DNA of 58,746 nt. Source: an uncultured Aquimarina sp. Its GTDB lineage: Bacteria; Bacteroidota; Bacteroidia; Flavobacteriales; Flavobacteriaceae. The notes beneath the pieces are model-generated. The model did no database searches. It worked only from the letters and a program-made list of their open reading frames with translations, and had not been told where the DNA came from. Positions 7,790 through 17,561 of this stretch are shown piece by piece (position 1 is the first letter of the stretch; each line of letters opens with the position of its first letter). The position numbers and the translations under genes are program-made. The stretch is from positions 1-58,746 of the forward strand of contig CANLYR010000025.1 in the NCBI GenBank assembly GCA_947495425.1, written 5' to 3'.

Positions 7790-8218
7790 ATGAGTAATTC
7801 TCTCTCTCCATTTCATCTTGCCATCCCTGTCAACGATTTACAAAAAGCAAGACGTTTTTATAACGAAACCTTAGAACTCGATGAAGGTCGTAGTAGCGAT
7901 CATTGGGTAGATTTTAATTTTTTTGGGCATCAACTAGTAATTCATTACAAGGCAAAGTCGGATTCGGCCAGTAGCCATACTAACGCTGTAGATGGTAAGG
8001 ATGTTCCTGTACCTCATTTTGGAATTATATTAGCATGGCAAGTTTGGCAAGATTTTGCAAAAAAACTTTCACAAAAAAAAGTTGAATTTGTCATTGCTCC
8101 ATACATTAGATTCGAAGGCGAAGTTGGAGAACAAGCTACAATGTTCTTTTATGACCCATGTGGTAACGCTTTAGAGTTTAAATCTTTTAAAGACATGTCT
8201 CAGGTTTTCGCAAAATAA
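7790..8218 (+). CDS. VOC/glyoxalase-fold protein, paralogue A
   Basis: A 142-residue vicinal-oxygen-chelate protein with both beta-alpha-beta-beta-beta modules: [42 protein letters not shown] and [10 protein letters not shown]. His and Glu in these motifs are the usual metal ligands. A diverged second copy lies at 20900-21313 with the same WVDF-x-FFGHQL and VPVPHFG motifs. The reaction is unknown; the family includes dioxygenases, isomerases and resistance proteins. Confidence 0.85.
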   Translation: MSNSLSPFHLAIPVNDLQKARRFYNETLELDEGRSSDHWVDFNFFGHQLVIHYKAKSDSASSHTNAVDGKDVPVPHFGIILAWQVWQDFAKKLSQKKVEFVIAPYIRFEGEVGEQATMFFYDPCGNALEFKSFKDMSQVFAK

Positions 8219-8351
8219 CATTTCTGTTTTTTTCAATTTTAATAAGGCAACAAAGTAGGGTTTAGCCATATAATTATGACTGTTAACACTTTTTTTATTA
8301 TCTTGAGAATCAATTCTCAACTAATAATAACAACCATCAAACACTCTATTT

Positions 8352-9200
8352 ATGAAAAATGTTAGACTAACAACCTACGTTTTATTTCTATTATTGGCTA
8401 TCAGTTGCGGTGTCCCTCAAGCTAAGTACGACCAACTAAAAGAAGAAAATGAGAAATTAAAAAAAGAAATTACAGAATGTAAATTCACTCCTGCACAAAT
8501 CCTTGACCAGGCAACAACATATTATGATGAGCAAGACTACACAAAGAGTAGAGAACGGCTTAAAGTTCTGATAGCGAAATATGCTAATTCGAATGAAGGT
8601 AAAAAAGGCAAAGGCTTACTGAGAAAAGTCGAGGGTGATATATTAAAAAGTGCTAGAGCAAATGTCGATGATAAAGATCAGGGTAAAGATAAAAATCCTG
8701 AAAAAGAAGAAAGCAAAAACAAAGAAAAAGATAAAAAAGCGCTTTCTAAAATGAAAAAGAAATATGACATCAACGATGATGTTACTTGGTATACTGATAA
8801 ATCTTCTACCAAATTAGGTACAAAAAATTATATCCAAGCGTATGTAGGCAAAAAAGAAAAAAAACCTTGGTTAGGATTATCTATCAATTATTTCTCAAAA
8901 AAGAAATGGTTATTTATAGAACGAATAGAAGTTATTGTTGATGGCAAAACTTTTGAAATAGAAGAAGACTCCCCAGGAGAATTTAAATCAAAAGAAGAGT
9001 CTGGCGGAAAAAGAGAATGGCTGGATCGTGTAGTAAAGAAAAAAGACATACAATTAATAACCAAAATGGCTTCTGGCAAAGCTGCTATGATAAAATTTGT
9101 AGGTAAAGACGATATTTATAAAAGAACCATAAGTAAAACTGAGAAAAAAGCATTGCAAAATGTACTCGATGCATTTGTAGCTCTAGGTGGGAAACTGTAG
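8352..9200 (+). CDS. TPR-containing lipoprotein, Lys-rich
   Basis: Signal with lipobox AISCG, then a short coiled coil (QLKEENEKLKKEI) and one or two TPR-like helices (ATTYYDEQDYTKSRERL). A very Lys/Glu-rich linker of about 40 residues follows, then a soluble beta-rich domain starting near KKYDINDDVTWY. The first part resembles YbgF/BamD-type envelope adaptors; the C-terminal domain is not recognised. Monocistronic. Probably on the periplasmic face of a membrane. Confidence 0.75.
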   Translation: MKNVRLTTYVLFLLLAISCGVPQAKYDQLKEENEKLKKEITECKFTPAQILDQATTYYDEQDYTKSRERLKVLIAKYANSNEGKKGKGLLRKVEGDILKSARANVDDKDQGKDKNPEKEESKNKEKDKKALSKMKKKYDINDDVTWYTDKSSTKLGTKNYIQAYVGKKEKKPWLGLSINYFSKKKWLFIERIEVIVDGKTFEIEEDSPGEFKSKEESGGKREWLDRVVKKKDIQLITKMASGKAAMIKFVGKDDIYKRTISKTEKKALQNVLDAFVALGGKL

Positions 9201-9371
9201 GCAAATATTTATGCTAGAAGAAGAAAGTTATAGTTAACTATGTAAAATGATAGCCTTTTAACTTAGACAATCGTTAAAAAAAGTGAATTTAAATAATTAC
9301 ATCCGTCTTTGTTAAAGGTATACTAAAAAATCTCACTATATTCCAATCCCAGAAAAAAATGAAAAAGAAAA

Positions 9372-10307
9372 ATGGAATTTACAAGCCCTTTAGTCTACGG
9401 AGTACCTTTATTTTTAGCATTAATACTAGTAGAACTTACCTACAGTAAAAAACATGACCATGATCATAAGGATCTTTACAACTGGAAAGATTTATCTGCC
9501 AGTTTAACCATGGGTGTTGGTTCTGCTATACTAGGGCCTTTAATCAAGACCGTCTTTTCTATCGTATTGTTTTATTATGTTTATGAATTTTTTAATCCCG
9601 AGATAGATGGCGTTCGCACCAATATTATGGGTTGGAAATCCTTTGGATATGCATGGTATGTCTGGCTTTTATGTCAACTAGCAGACGATTTTACATATTA
9701 TTGGTTTCATCGACAAAATCATATGGTAAGAGCACTTTGGGCCGCACATATTGTACATCATTCTTCTGATAACTTCAATTTAGGAACAGCAGTGCGTAAT
9801 GGATGGTTTACATTACTCTATAAACCATTATTTTATATGTGGCTACCAGCTATAGGATTTCCACCAGAAATGGTTATAGTTTGCTTAGGAATCGAAGCAT
9901 TATGGCAGTTTCAATTGCATTCTGTGTATGTGCCAAAAATGGGAATTATTGAAAAAGTTTTTAATACACATACAATGCATCAGGTGCACCATGCCAAAAA
10001 TGTAGAGTATATGGATAAAAATCATGGAGGGTTCCTTAATATATTTGATAAAATATTTGGAACCTGGAAAGAACTAGATGATGATATAGATGTACAATAT
10101 GGAGTAACCCATGCCCCCAACTCATATAATCCATGGGTGATACTTACACATGAATACAAAGACATCTGGAATGACACTAAAAAGTCCAAAAATTGGTATC
10201 ACAAGTTTATGTATATTTTTGGTCCTCCGGGTTGGAGTCACGATGGTAGCACACTCACAGTAAAACAGATGCAACGCGAGCTTGAACTAGAAAAGCAAAG
10301 AGCTTAA
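9372..10307 (+). CDS. Sterol desaturase / fatty acid hydroxylase superfamily protein
   Basis: Integral membrane di-iron enzyme family. The histidine clusters are HRQNH at 113-117, HIVHH at 126-130 and HTMHQVHH at 200-207, in the normal order and spacing. Several membrane helices precede them (LFLALILVELTY and the helix near 55-70). At 311 residues it is of usual length. The next gene is an aldehyde dehydrogenase 41 nt downstream on the same strand, so the two may act together on a long-chain lipid, but the substrate cannot be read from sequence. Confidence 0.9.
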   Translation: MEFTSPLVYGVPLFLALILVELTYSKKHDHDHKDLYNWKDLSASLTMGVGSAILGPLIKTVFSIVLFYYVYEFFNPEIDGVRTNIMGWKSFGYAWYVWLLCQLADDFTYYWFHRQNHMVRALWAAHIVHHSSDNFNLGTAVRNGWFTLLYKPLFYMWLPAIGFPPEMVIVCLGIEALWQFQLHSVYVPKMGIIEKVFNTHTMHQVHHAKNVEYMDKNHGGFLNIFDKIFGTWKELDDDIDVQYGVTHAPNSYNPWVILTHEYKDIWNDTKKSKNWYHKFMYIFGPPGWSHDGSTLTVKQMQRELELEKQRA

Positions 10308-10348
10308 CTTTAGCTACATCATGTATATAATTTATCGAAAGTTTTACT

Positions 10349-11713
10349 ATGAATTACCGTAAAGTTATAGATCTACAGCGTCAGTTTTTTAACACTAATG
10401 CCACAAAAAATATCTCTTTTAGAGTTAAAGAACTGAAGCATTTGAAGCATGTTTTGAAAAAAAACGAAGCATTATTATATGAATCCATCTACAAAGATTT
10501 CAAAAAATCTGAATTTGAAACGTATACGACAGAGCTATCTATAATCTATAATGAAATTGATCTGGCATTAGTAAAAGTCAAAAAATGGTCTAAGAAAAAG
10601 AAAGCCTCGACAGGATTAGCCAATTTGCCTGGTAAGAGCTATATAATCCCGGAACCTTATGGTACAGTTTTAGTTATAGGAGCCTGGAACTATCCTTACC
10701 AACTATCCTTATGCCCCGCAATAGCAGCTATAGCAGCTGGTTGTACTGTAGTACTAAAACCTAGTGAAGTTCCTTCTCATACAGCTGCAACAATGGCCAA
10801 ACTTATCAATCAAAATTTTGGCCCTGGCTTTTTCAAAGTAATTGAAGGTGGCGTTCAAGAAACAACCGAAATATTGACTGTTAAGTTTGATAAAATATTC
10901 TTTACAGGCAGTGTCGCTGTTGGCAAGATTATCTATGAAGCCGCAGCAAAACACCTAACTCCGGTTACGCTGGAATTAGGAGGAAAAAGCCCTGCTATCA
11001 TTACAAATGATGTCAATATAGACATGACCGCCAAACGATTGGTATGGGGTAAATTTCTGAATGCGGGACAAACATGCATTGCTCCCGACTATGTTTTGGT
11101 TGCTTCAGATATAAAAGATGAATTGTTATCTGCTGTTAAAAAATATATCGAAAAAGCAGCATATCATGTAGACAATCAAAATTATACGCAAATCATTAAT
11201 GACAAGAATTTTGATCGCATAGAAAATTTAATCGAAAAAGATAAAGTATATATTGGTGGTGACTGTAAAAAAGAAGAACGAGTAATTACTCCTACTGTAT
11301 TAGTAAATGTTGAATTTTCAGACAAAGTAATGCAGGAAGAGATTTTTGGCCCGATACTACCTGTACTTACATTCGACACCATTGAAGAAGCTATAAAAAA
11401 AGTGAATAGCTTATCTAAGCCCTTATCCTTCTATATCTTCACTAAGAGTAAATCTATTAAAAATAAGGTGCTCAACGAAATCTCCTTTGGTGGTGGTGCT
11501 GTGAATGATACACTCATGCATTTTACAGAACATACGCTTCCTTTTGGCGGAGTCGGCAATAGTGGAATCGGTAACTACCATGGAAAATTTGGTTTCGATA
11601 CATTTTCACATTATAAAGGTATACTACAAAAACCATTTTGGATAGAACCCAATCTAAAATATCCTCCGTATAGCGCTACAAAGCTAAAATGGCTAAAGAG
11701 AATTCTGGGATAA
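10349..11713 (+). CDS. Aldehyde dehydrogenase (class 3-like, fatty aldehyde type)
   Basis: A 454-residue NAD(P)-dependent aldehyde dehydrogenase. Visible motifs: GAWNYPYQLSLCP, the cofactor-loop FTGSVAVGK, the catalytic Glu in LELGGKSPAI and the catalytic Cys243 in NAGQTCIAPDYV, then EEIFGPILPV. The short N-terminus and the PFGGVGNSGIGNYHG ending match the class 3 group that oxidises medium- and long-chain aldehydes. The end of the protein (ATKLKWLKRIL) is basic and amphipathic. It is probably co-transcribed with the hydroxylase-family gene upstream. Confidence 0.92.
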   Translation: MNYRKVIDLQRQFFNTNATKNISFRVKELKHLKHVLKKNEALLYESIYKDFKKSEFETYTTELSIIYNEIDLALVKVKKWSKKKKASTGLANLPGKSYIIPEPYGTVLVIGAWNYPYQLSLCPAIAAIAAGCTVVLKPSEVPSHTAATMAKLINQNFGPGFFKVIEGGVQETTEILTVKFDKIFFTGSVAVGKIIYEAAAKHLTPVTLELGGKSPAIITNDVNIDMTAKRLVWGKFLNAGQTCIAPDYVLVASDIKDELLSAVKKYIEKAAYHVDNQNYTQIINDKNFDRIENLIEKDKVYIGGDCKKEERVITPTVLVNVEFSDKVMQEEIFGPILPVLTFDTIEEAIKKVNSLSKPLSFYIFTKSKSIKNKVLNEISFGGGAVNDTLMHFTEHTLPFGGVGNSGIGNYHGKFGFDTFSHYKGILQKPFWIEPNLKYPPYSATKLKWLKRILG

Positions 11714-11922
11714 GTCAGAATCATGTAACTAACTGTGTAAAAAAACAAAATCTCTAAACTTTTGTTAAACGCAAGATTCTTATACATTTTTAGCTAAAAA
11801 TAACGTATTTTAAACATTATAATTCACTGAAAACCTGTGTGTTAAAATGAAATTTCCTTTTTCATTCTGTCAAAACACACTGGTGTAGAAAATAGTAATA
11901 TTCACTTTTAAAACTTAAAATC

Positions 11923-12114
11923 ATGAAAAAAATTGAACGTCTAAAACAATTAAATTACACAAAATTAGATCGTAAAGAAACAATGCAAATTACTGGAGGA
12001 TGCCCTACAGGACCTTCTTGTTCACAGATTAGAAGTAGTTGTGCTAGCCGTTGCGGTAATGACTATAACTCATGCTTCTATTCGTGTGTTAGTAATGCAA
12101 ACTGTCCTGTGTGA
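11923..12114 (+). CDS. Cys-rich peptide with Gly-Gly leader (RiPP/bacteriocin-like precursor)
   Basis: A 63-residue precursor-like peptide. The leader MKKIERLKQLNYTKLDRKE ends MQITGG, as in Bacteroidota double-glycine leaders cleaved by C39-type transporters. The 37-residue core after GG has seven cysteines at core positions 1, 7, 14, 18, 25, 29 and 35, so the spacing alternates 7 and 4 between Cys7 and Cys29: two CxxxC pairs seven apart, as in twin-CX3C helical hairpins. The core is rich in Ser, Gly and Asn. No modifying enzyme, peptidase-transporter or immunity gene is adjacent, so it is an orphan. A terminator follows directly. The gene is short but has an ATG and a clear leader. Confidence 0.78.
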   Translation: MKKIERLKQLNYTKLDRKETMQITGGCPTGPSCSQIRSSCASRCGNDYNSCFYSCVSNANCPV

Positions 12115-12150
12115 TAAAAATTTCATCGAGATGATGAATCTTTAATTAGT

Positions 12151-12198
12151 AACAAAATCCATATCTTATAATAAGTTATGGGTTTTTTGTTTTTTTTG
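12151..12198. terminator. Terminator between the Cys-rich peptide and kmo
   Basis: Arms AACAAAATCCATA and TATGGGTTTTTTGT enclose an inner TTAT/ATAA stem; a T-rich tail follows on the plus strand. It lies between convergent genes and probably serves the plus-strand peptide gene. Confidence 0.6.
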
Positions 12199-12201
12199 CC
12201 G

Positions 12202-13563
12202 CTAAGCTTTCATCTTAAAATTTTGCCCCTCCAAAAGTTTTAAAATATACTGCTCTACTTTGTTACTATCCCAAATAGATTCAATATTATCCATTTGCAT
12301 TACCTTCTGCATAATAGCAGCTTGTTGATCTCCAATATCTAATGCTTCAGAATAGGGGCGATGACTAAAAGTAACTCTAGAATACAATGGCAGCCATTTA
12401 TCAGGATACTTCTCTGAAAATTGTTTTTCAATTTTTTTTTGCAAAAGAAAATTAGAATCTGCCGTTTTACTACTCATCTCTATAAAATTGCGATACGATA
12501 GCTCAGCAATGGCATCAGCATTTGGTTTACGAGATTCTTGGTAAGTTTCAAAAATATGCTGCCAATTCTCATCGCCTTCACGTTCTATAATTTCATCAAG
12601 AATAGAAATATCTTCAAATCCAGCATTCATGCCTTGACCATAAAAGGGTACTATCGCATGAGCAGAATCACCTACCAAAGCTACTTTATCCCAATATGTC
12701 CAAGGGTAACACTTCATTGTCACCAAAGCACTAGTAGGGTTATCTTTAAAGTCGTCGACCAATGTTGGCATTAATTTTATGGTATCCGGGAAATATTCTT
12801 CCCAAAACCTCATCACATTATCACTGGTTAATTCTTCGAAAGAATTTTTGCCTTCGTGAGGCATGAATAAGGTACACGTAAAACTGCCATCAAGATTAGG
12901 TAATGCGATAAGCATAAACTTACCTCGAGGCCATATATGAAGTGAGTTTTTATCTAACTTATGGGTACCGTCGGGGTTTGCAGGAATCCCAAGTTCTTTA
13001 TATCCTGTATCCAAAAAATCTTGCGAATAGTCAAATCTGCTCCTTCGTTGCATCTTATGTCGTACTCTCGAAAAGGCACCATCACAGCCAAAAATCATAT
13101 CATACTGATACTCCTGCCATTCACTTTTTTCGGTTTCACCAGTATAGATTTTCGCTTCAGGCAAACTAACATCCCAAACTTTTTCGTTAAACTTAAAAAT
13201 CACTCCTGCTTCTTCGGCAAGCGAAATCATTTCCTTATTAAGAATTCCTCTAGGTATTGAAGAGATAGCTTCTCCTTCTTTACCGTAGTATTGGTAATAT
13301 TCGGGTGCTCCTTTAATATGAATACTACGCTTATTCATTGGGATTGCTAATGTTCTAACCACATCACCAATCCCGATATTGTCAAGCGTTTTCCATCCGC
13401 GCACAGACATAGCAAGATTGATAGAACGCCCGCTAAATTCTATGGTTCTAATATCGGGTCTTCGATCAAATACAGTAACTTGATAATTGCGTTTTCTTAG
13501 ATATAGTGCTAAAAGAGAACCAACAAGACCGCTACCTACAATAGCTATATTTTTTGTTTGCAT
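12202..13563 (-). CDS. kmo: Kynurenine 3-monooxygenase
   Basis: FAD-dependent hydroxylase that turns kynurenine into 3-hydroxykynurenine in tryptophan breakdown and de novo NAD synthesis. The N-terminal dinucleotide fold is AIVGSGLVGSLLALYL; the FAD-binding GD motif is VALVGDSAHAIVPFYGQGMN, followed by GFEDISIL. The 453-residue length and the long C-terminal region match the family. The pathway partner kynureninase is encoded 25 kb away, on the same strand. ATG start at 13563. Confidence 0.94.
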   Translation of the reverse strand: MQTKNIAIVGSGLVGSLLALYLRKRNYQVTVFDRRPDIRTIEFSGRSINLAMSVRGWKTLDNIGIGDVVRTLAIPMNKRSIHIKGAPEYYQYYGKEGEAISSIPRGILNKEMISLAEEAGVIFKFNEKVWDVSLPEAKIYTGETEKSEWQEYQYDMIFGCDGAFSRVRHKMQRRSRFDYSQDFLDTGYKELGIPANPDGTHKLDKNSLHIWPRGKFMLIALPNLDGSFTCTLFMPHEGKNSFEELTSDNVMRFWEEYFPDTIKLMPTLVDDFKDNPTSALVTMKCYPWTYWDKVALVGDSAHAIVPFYGQGMNAGFEDISILDEIIEREGDENWQHIFETYQESRKPNADAIAELSYRNFIEMSSKTADSNFLLQKKIEKQFSEKYPDKWLPLYSRVTFSHRPYSEALDIGDQQAAIMQKVMQMDNIESIWDSNKVEQYILKLLEGQNFKMKA

Positions 13564-13711
13564 AAATTAAATACTATAATAACCTGTCAGAATATAATGT
13601 AGAACTCAATGAGAATCCGAGTTTTAATGATTCTACAGGTAAGCTACTGATAGTAGACAGTCGCATATGCAAACATTAAAACCTTCGGTAAATGTAATAA
13701 ATATTGATGAA

Positions 13712-14515
13712 TTATCCTTTTACAGCCTTAATTGCAAATAAGAGCGGGTACAATGTATCTTTGGTTTTAAACATTCCGTTTTCTTTTTCGATTAAGTTGG
13801 GAAATATTTCATAAGGTGATTCGTCATATTCTTCTAAATATTCAATTGTCAATCCTGCTTTAGAAAGAGAAGAAATCACTTCTCCTAATCCATGGTTCCA
13901 ACCATATTCTTTGCTTATCATAGATGCATCAGTATCAGCATAAGTGCCTTCATATTCTTCGTAAATCACTTCTTTCTGATGATAACCATAGGTAAGCTCA
14001 GGTTGTTCTTTTAAATAGTCAAACATCCAAACGATAGGATGAAATTCTACCATATAAAAAATTCCTCCAGATTTTAATCGTTCTGCTATGCTTTGAGCCC
14101 AAGGTGTTAAATCAGGCAACCAACCAATAACTCCATAGCTGGTATACACGATATCATATTGATCATTAATATGTTGCGAAATATCCAGAACATTGCAGCA
14201 TACAAATCGTGCATCCTGTTGTAATTCGGTATTCAACTCTTGGGCTAATTTTATTGCCTCTTCAGAAATATCTACTCCTGTACACAGGGCTCCCATCCTA
14301 CTCCAACTTAGCGTATCTTGTCCAAAATGACATTGAAGATGCAGTAGTGATTTACCTGAAACGTCGCCCAAGGCTTCGAGTTCAAAACTTTTTAGAGAAG
14401 TTTCTCCTTTTTTAAACCCTTCTACACCATAAAAATCACTTTTGGCATGTACTCCTACCTTTTTATTCCAGGTTTGCTTATTGGTTTCAAAATAGTTGTG
14501 AAATTCTTTTGACAT
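13712..14515 (-). CDS. Class I SAM-dependent methyltransferase
   Basis: 267 residues. Motif I is SLLHLQCHFGQDTLSWSRMG, motif II acidic end GVDISEEAI, and motif IV YDIVYTSYGVIGWL. The HLQCHFGQDTLS form is typical of a common uncharacterised bacterial subgroup. C-terminal residues include many acidic and aromatic positions (YDESPYEIFP). Divergent from the flavin reductase with only 48 bp between starts. Substrate unknown. Confidence 0.88.
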   Translation of the reverse strand: MSKEFHNYFETNKQTWNKKVGVHAKSDFYGVEGFKKGETSLKSFELEALGDVSGKSLLHLQCHFGQDTLSWSRMGALCTGVDISEEAIKLAQELNTELQQDARFVCCNVLDISQHINDQYDIVYTSYGVIGWLPDLTPWAQSIAERLKSGGIFYMVEFHPIVWMFDYLKEQPELTYGYHQKEVIYEEYEGTYADTDASMISKEYGWNHGLGEVISSLSKAGLTIEYLEEYDESPYEIFPNLIEKENGMFKTKDTLYPLLFAIKAVKG

Positions 14516-14563
14516 GATTTATCTTTAAGTAACTTGCTTTGAAAGATAAAATATTTTTACTTC

Positions 14564-15205
14564 ATGAATCATTTTACCAAACAAAATCTATTAGATTTCC
14601 CTTCACGGTATAGAGCAAATTTGATCAATAGTTGTACGGGGTATAAATCTAGCAATCTTTTGGCGACTAAAAACAACCGGGGAATTACTAATGTTGCCAT
14701 TTTTAATTCGATTATTCACATTGGTAGTAACCCACCCATGTTGGGCTTTATTTTAAGACCAACTACGGTATCCAGAGGCACCTTTAATAATCTTAAAGAA
14801 ACTGGCTTTTTTACTGTAAATCAAGTTCACAAAGATATGATCGCAGATGCGCATCATACCGCAGCCAAATATGAGGATGACATTTCAGAATTTGACAAAA
14901 CAAACCTTCAGGAAGAATACCACGATGATTTTTATCCTCCATATGTCAAAAACAGTCCCATACAATTAGGTTGTAAATACATAAACGAATACTTGATCGA
15001 GGAAAATGATACCATTTTGGTGATTGGAGCTATTGAGCACATCTACATTGACAAAGAAATTATACATGCCGATGGCTGGGTACAACTCGACAAAGCCGAA
15101 GCAATATCGTGTATTGGATTGGATGGGTACGCCTTGCCTACATTATTAGATAGATTTCAATATGCAAAACCAGATCAGGAAACTAAATCATTACTAAAAA
15201 ATTAA
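14564..15205 (+). CDS. Flavin reductase-like FMN-binding protein
   Basis: 213 residues of the flavin reductase/NTAB-DIM6 split-barrel family. Recognisable segments: SCTGYKSSNLLATKNNRG, PPMLGFILRPTT, TGFFTVNQV and QLGCKYINEYLI. These proteins bind FMN and pass electrons from NAD(P)H to a partner oxygenase, or act alone. There is no obvious oxygenase neighbour. Cytoplasmic. Confidence 0.85.
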   Translation: MNHFTKQNLLDFPSRYRANLINSCTGYKSSNLLATKNNRGITNVAIFNSIIHIGSNPPMLGFILRPTTVSRGTFNNLKETGFFTVNQVHKDMIADAHHTAAKYEDDISEFDKTNLQEEYHDDFYPPYVKNSPIQLGCKYINEYLIEENDTILVIGAIEHIYIDKEIIHADGWVQLDKAEAISCIGLDGYALPTLLDRFQYAKPDQETKSLLKN

Positions 15206-15321
15206 TAAACCCCATTAAAATTCAGAATCTCGCCTTAGCTTGCTTTAATTTTATAAAAACCTTAAGAGTTCGAGCACTTTTACGTATTGCAAACTGGGTT
15301 TTTATTGTCTAATTTTAGAGA

Positions 15322-16710
15322 ATGAAAATTACAAATCAGCAACTGCGTGAAATTCCAGATTTCACTAATGTCCCTGATGATCAACTCCATTGGTTACTTG
15401 AAAAGTCGCACTGCCAAAACTACAAAGTTGGTGAGTTCATTTTTCAAAAAGGAGACCCAATTGATCAGTTGCTCATTATTATTACAGGTGAGGTTCAAAT
15501 AAAAATTGAACAAAATGGACAGTATAAACTCGTAGGGCAAATCTCAAAAAACAGCATTGCAGGATTGCTTCCGTTTTCTAGAGCCAGCTCTGCTCTAGGG
15601 TATGGAGAAGTAGTGGAAGATACCGAAATTCTAGCGCTGGAGAAATCTTTTTTCAGAGAAATGATCGCTGAACATTATGAACTTACCGAAGGATTGGTTC
15701 ATAATATGACCTCTAGAGTGCGAGAATTTACCAAAAGCAATGTTCAGGCTGAAAAAATGATGGCTTTAGGTAAATTATCAGCGGGTCTGGCTCATGAGCT
15801 TAATAATCCTGCTTCTGCTATGCTGCGCAGCGCAAAAGGGCTAAAAGACCATCTTAGCAATGTCCCTGAAAAATTTAAACGAATTATTTCTATACGAGCT
15901 TCAAAAGAAGAAGTAGACACAATAAATCATGTGCTTTTTGATAAAATAAGCAATCGCCCAGAAAACAAGATGACACTTATTGAGCGCAATGAAAAAGAAG
16001 ATGAATTAGAAGAATGGTTAGAAAATCATGGGGTCAATAATGCCTATGAGCTTACAGAAACACTGCTCGATTTTTGCATGGGTATTCCTGCTATGGAAGA
16101 AATTCATGATGCAACAGGTGATCAAAACTTTCCACATGCTATAGAATGGATAGAAAATGTGCTGGCTACGGAAAAAATGGTAGATGAGATTGAAGAAGCT
16201 TCTGATCGAATTTCAAACCTTGTGCAATCAATTAAGAGCTATACCCATATGGATCGTGCCCCCGAAAAAACAACCACAGATATCCATATCGGAATCAAAA
16301 GCACGCTCACCATGCTTACTCATAAATTAAAACAGAAAAATATTTCCGTAGAAAAAGACTTTCAGGAAAATTTACCTAAACCCAAAATATTTGTCAGCGA
16401 AATCAATCAAGTATGGACCAATATTATCGACAATGCTATTGATGCGATGGAGCAATCGGGAATATTAACCATTAAAACTGCACAAGATCGTAATTTTGTA
16501 AAAATTGATATTACGGATAATGGAGAAGGAATTCCTAACGAAGATATACATCACATTTTTGATCCTTTTTTCACAACCAAAAGTATCGGTAAAGGAACAG
16601 GAATGGGGTTGGAGGTTGTACAAAGAATTATTAATCAACATCATGGAGATATTAAAGTAACTTCCGAAAAAGGAAAAACTACATTTACTATTTGTTTACC
16701 TATAAATTAA
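15322..16710 (+). CDS. Sensor histidine kinase with cyclic-nucleotide-binding domain
   Basis: Residues 1-130 form a Crp-like cyclic-nucleotide-binding fold (FQKGDPIDQLLIIITGEVQI). The phosphoacceptor box is LSAGLAHELNNPASAM with His158. An extra helical stretch, about 200-290, precedes an HATPase_c domain with N-box (NIIDNAIDAM), G1 (DNGEGIP), F (DPFFTTK) and G2 (GKGTGMGLEV) motifs. There is no membrane helix, so it is cytosolic. It heads an apparent operon: aldo/keto reductase, response regulator-flavoprotein fusion, and UBP zinc finger follow within 4-51 bp. The fused receiver two genes on is the obvious phosphorylation partner. The ligand of the sensor domain is unknown. Confidence 0.9.
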   Translation: MKITNQQLREIPDFTNVPDDQLHWLLEKSHCQNYKVGEFIFQKGDPIDQLLIIITGEVQIKIEQNGQYKLVGQISKNSIAGLLPFSRASSALGYGEVVEDTEILALEKSFFREMIAEHYELTEGLVHNMTSRVREFTKSNVQAEKMMALGKLSAGLAHELNNPASAMLRSAKGLKDHLSNVPEKFKRIISIRASKEEVDTINHVLFDKISNRPENKMTLIERNEKEDELEEWLENHGVNNAYELTETLLDFCMGIPAMEEIHDATGDQNFPHAIEWIENVLATEKMVDEIEEASDRISNLVQSIKSYTHMDRAPEKTTTDIHIGIKSTLTMLTHKLKQKNISVEKDFQENLPKPKIFVSEINQVWTNIIDNAIDAMEQSGILTIKTAQDRNFVKIDITDNGEGIPNEDIHHIFDPFFTTKSIGKGTGMGLEVVQRIINQHHGDIKVTSEKGKTTFTICLPIN

Positions 16711-16721
16711 GCGATACTATC

Positions 16722-17558
16722 ATGAAAAATATAACGGATATAAGAGGCACATTTCAGTTGCATAATGGAGTTGAAATGCCCTACTTGGGATTAGGCGTAT
16801 ACCTGGCCGATAATGACAAAGAAGTAATCAATGCCGTTCAATGGGCGCTCGACGCAGGGTATCGCCATATCGATACTGCTAGTGTATACAAAAATGAAGA
16901 AGGCGTAGGACTTGCAATACAAAACTCATCGATAGCAAGAGAAGACATTTTTGTGGTAAGTAAAGTTTGGAATGCTGATCAAGGATATGATACTACGATA
17001 AAAGCTTTTGAAGATAGCCTTGATCGACTGCAATTGGACTATCTGGATCTATATCTGGTGCATTGGCCTGTGCAAGGTAAATATACTGACACCTGGAAAG
17101 CACTAGAGGAATTATATAACAAAAAGCGAATACGAGCAATTGGGGTAAGTAATTTTTTGCAGCATCATCTAGAAGACCTAATGAGCCATACAAACATAGT
17201 ACCAATGGTCAATCAGATGGAATTTCATCCGCATTTAGTACAACAAGATTTAATTGACTTCTGTGATCAGCATAATATCATATACGAGGCATGGTCACCG
17301 ATGATGCAGGGTAAAATTTTCGAACTATCAATACTCGATGATATCGCAAAAAAATATAATAAAACGGTGGCACAGATTGTACTTCGATGGAATTTGCAAA
17401 AAGGGGTGGTTACGATTCCAAAATCTGTAAAAAAGAAACGAATTATATCAAATGCAGGACTATTTGATTTTGAATTGGCAAAAGAAGATATAGCGTATAT
17501 TGATGGCTTAGACAAAAATCAACGTATCGGGCCTGACCCTGACCATATTAATTTTTAG
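16722..17558 (+). CDS. Aldo/keto reductase
   Basis: NADPH-dependent oxidoreductase of the 2,5-diketo-gluconate reductase type, 278 residues from the ATG at 16722. An upstream in-frame TTG would overlap the kinase gene and is less likely. Motifs: GYRHIDTASVYKNEEGVG (catalytic Asp and Tyr), VSKVWN with the active-site Lys, LVHWPVQGKY with the catalytic His, and the NADP loop IPKSVKKKRI. It sits between the kinase and the response regulator-flavoprotein genes, 11 bp from the former and 3 bp from the latter, so it is probably under the same control. Substrate unknown. Confidence 0.92.
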   Translation: MKNITDIRGTFQLHNGVEMPYLGLGVYLADNDKEVINAVQWALDAGYRHIDTASVYKNEEGVGLAIQNSSIAREDIFVVSKVWNADQGYDTTIKAFEDSLDRLQLDYLDLYLVHWPVQGKYTDTWKALEELYNKKRIRAIGVSNFLQHHLEDLMSHTNIVPMVNQMEFHPHLVQQDLIDFCDQHNIIYEAWSPMMQGKIFELSILDDIAKKYNKTVAQIVLRWNLQKGVVTIPKSVKKKRIISNAGLFDFELAKEDIAYIDGLDKNQRIGPDPDHINF

Positions 17559-17561
17559 ATA

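Noticed and set aside
8888..9079. Minus-strand ORF within the TPR lipoprotein gene
   Set aside because: Antisense shadow with Phe/Ser-rich composition expected from Lys/Glu-rich sense codons.
12538..13260. Plus-strand ORFs opposite kmo
   Set aside because: Antisense shadows; the minus-strand frame encodes a complete, motif-rich monooxygenase.
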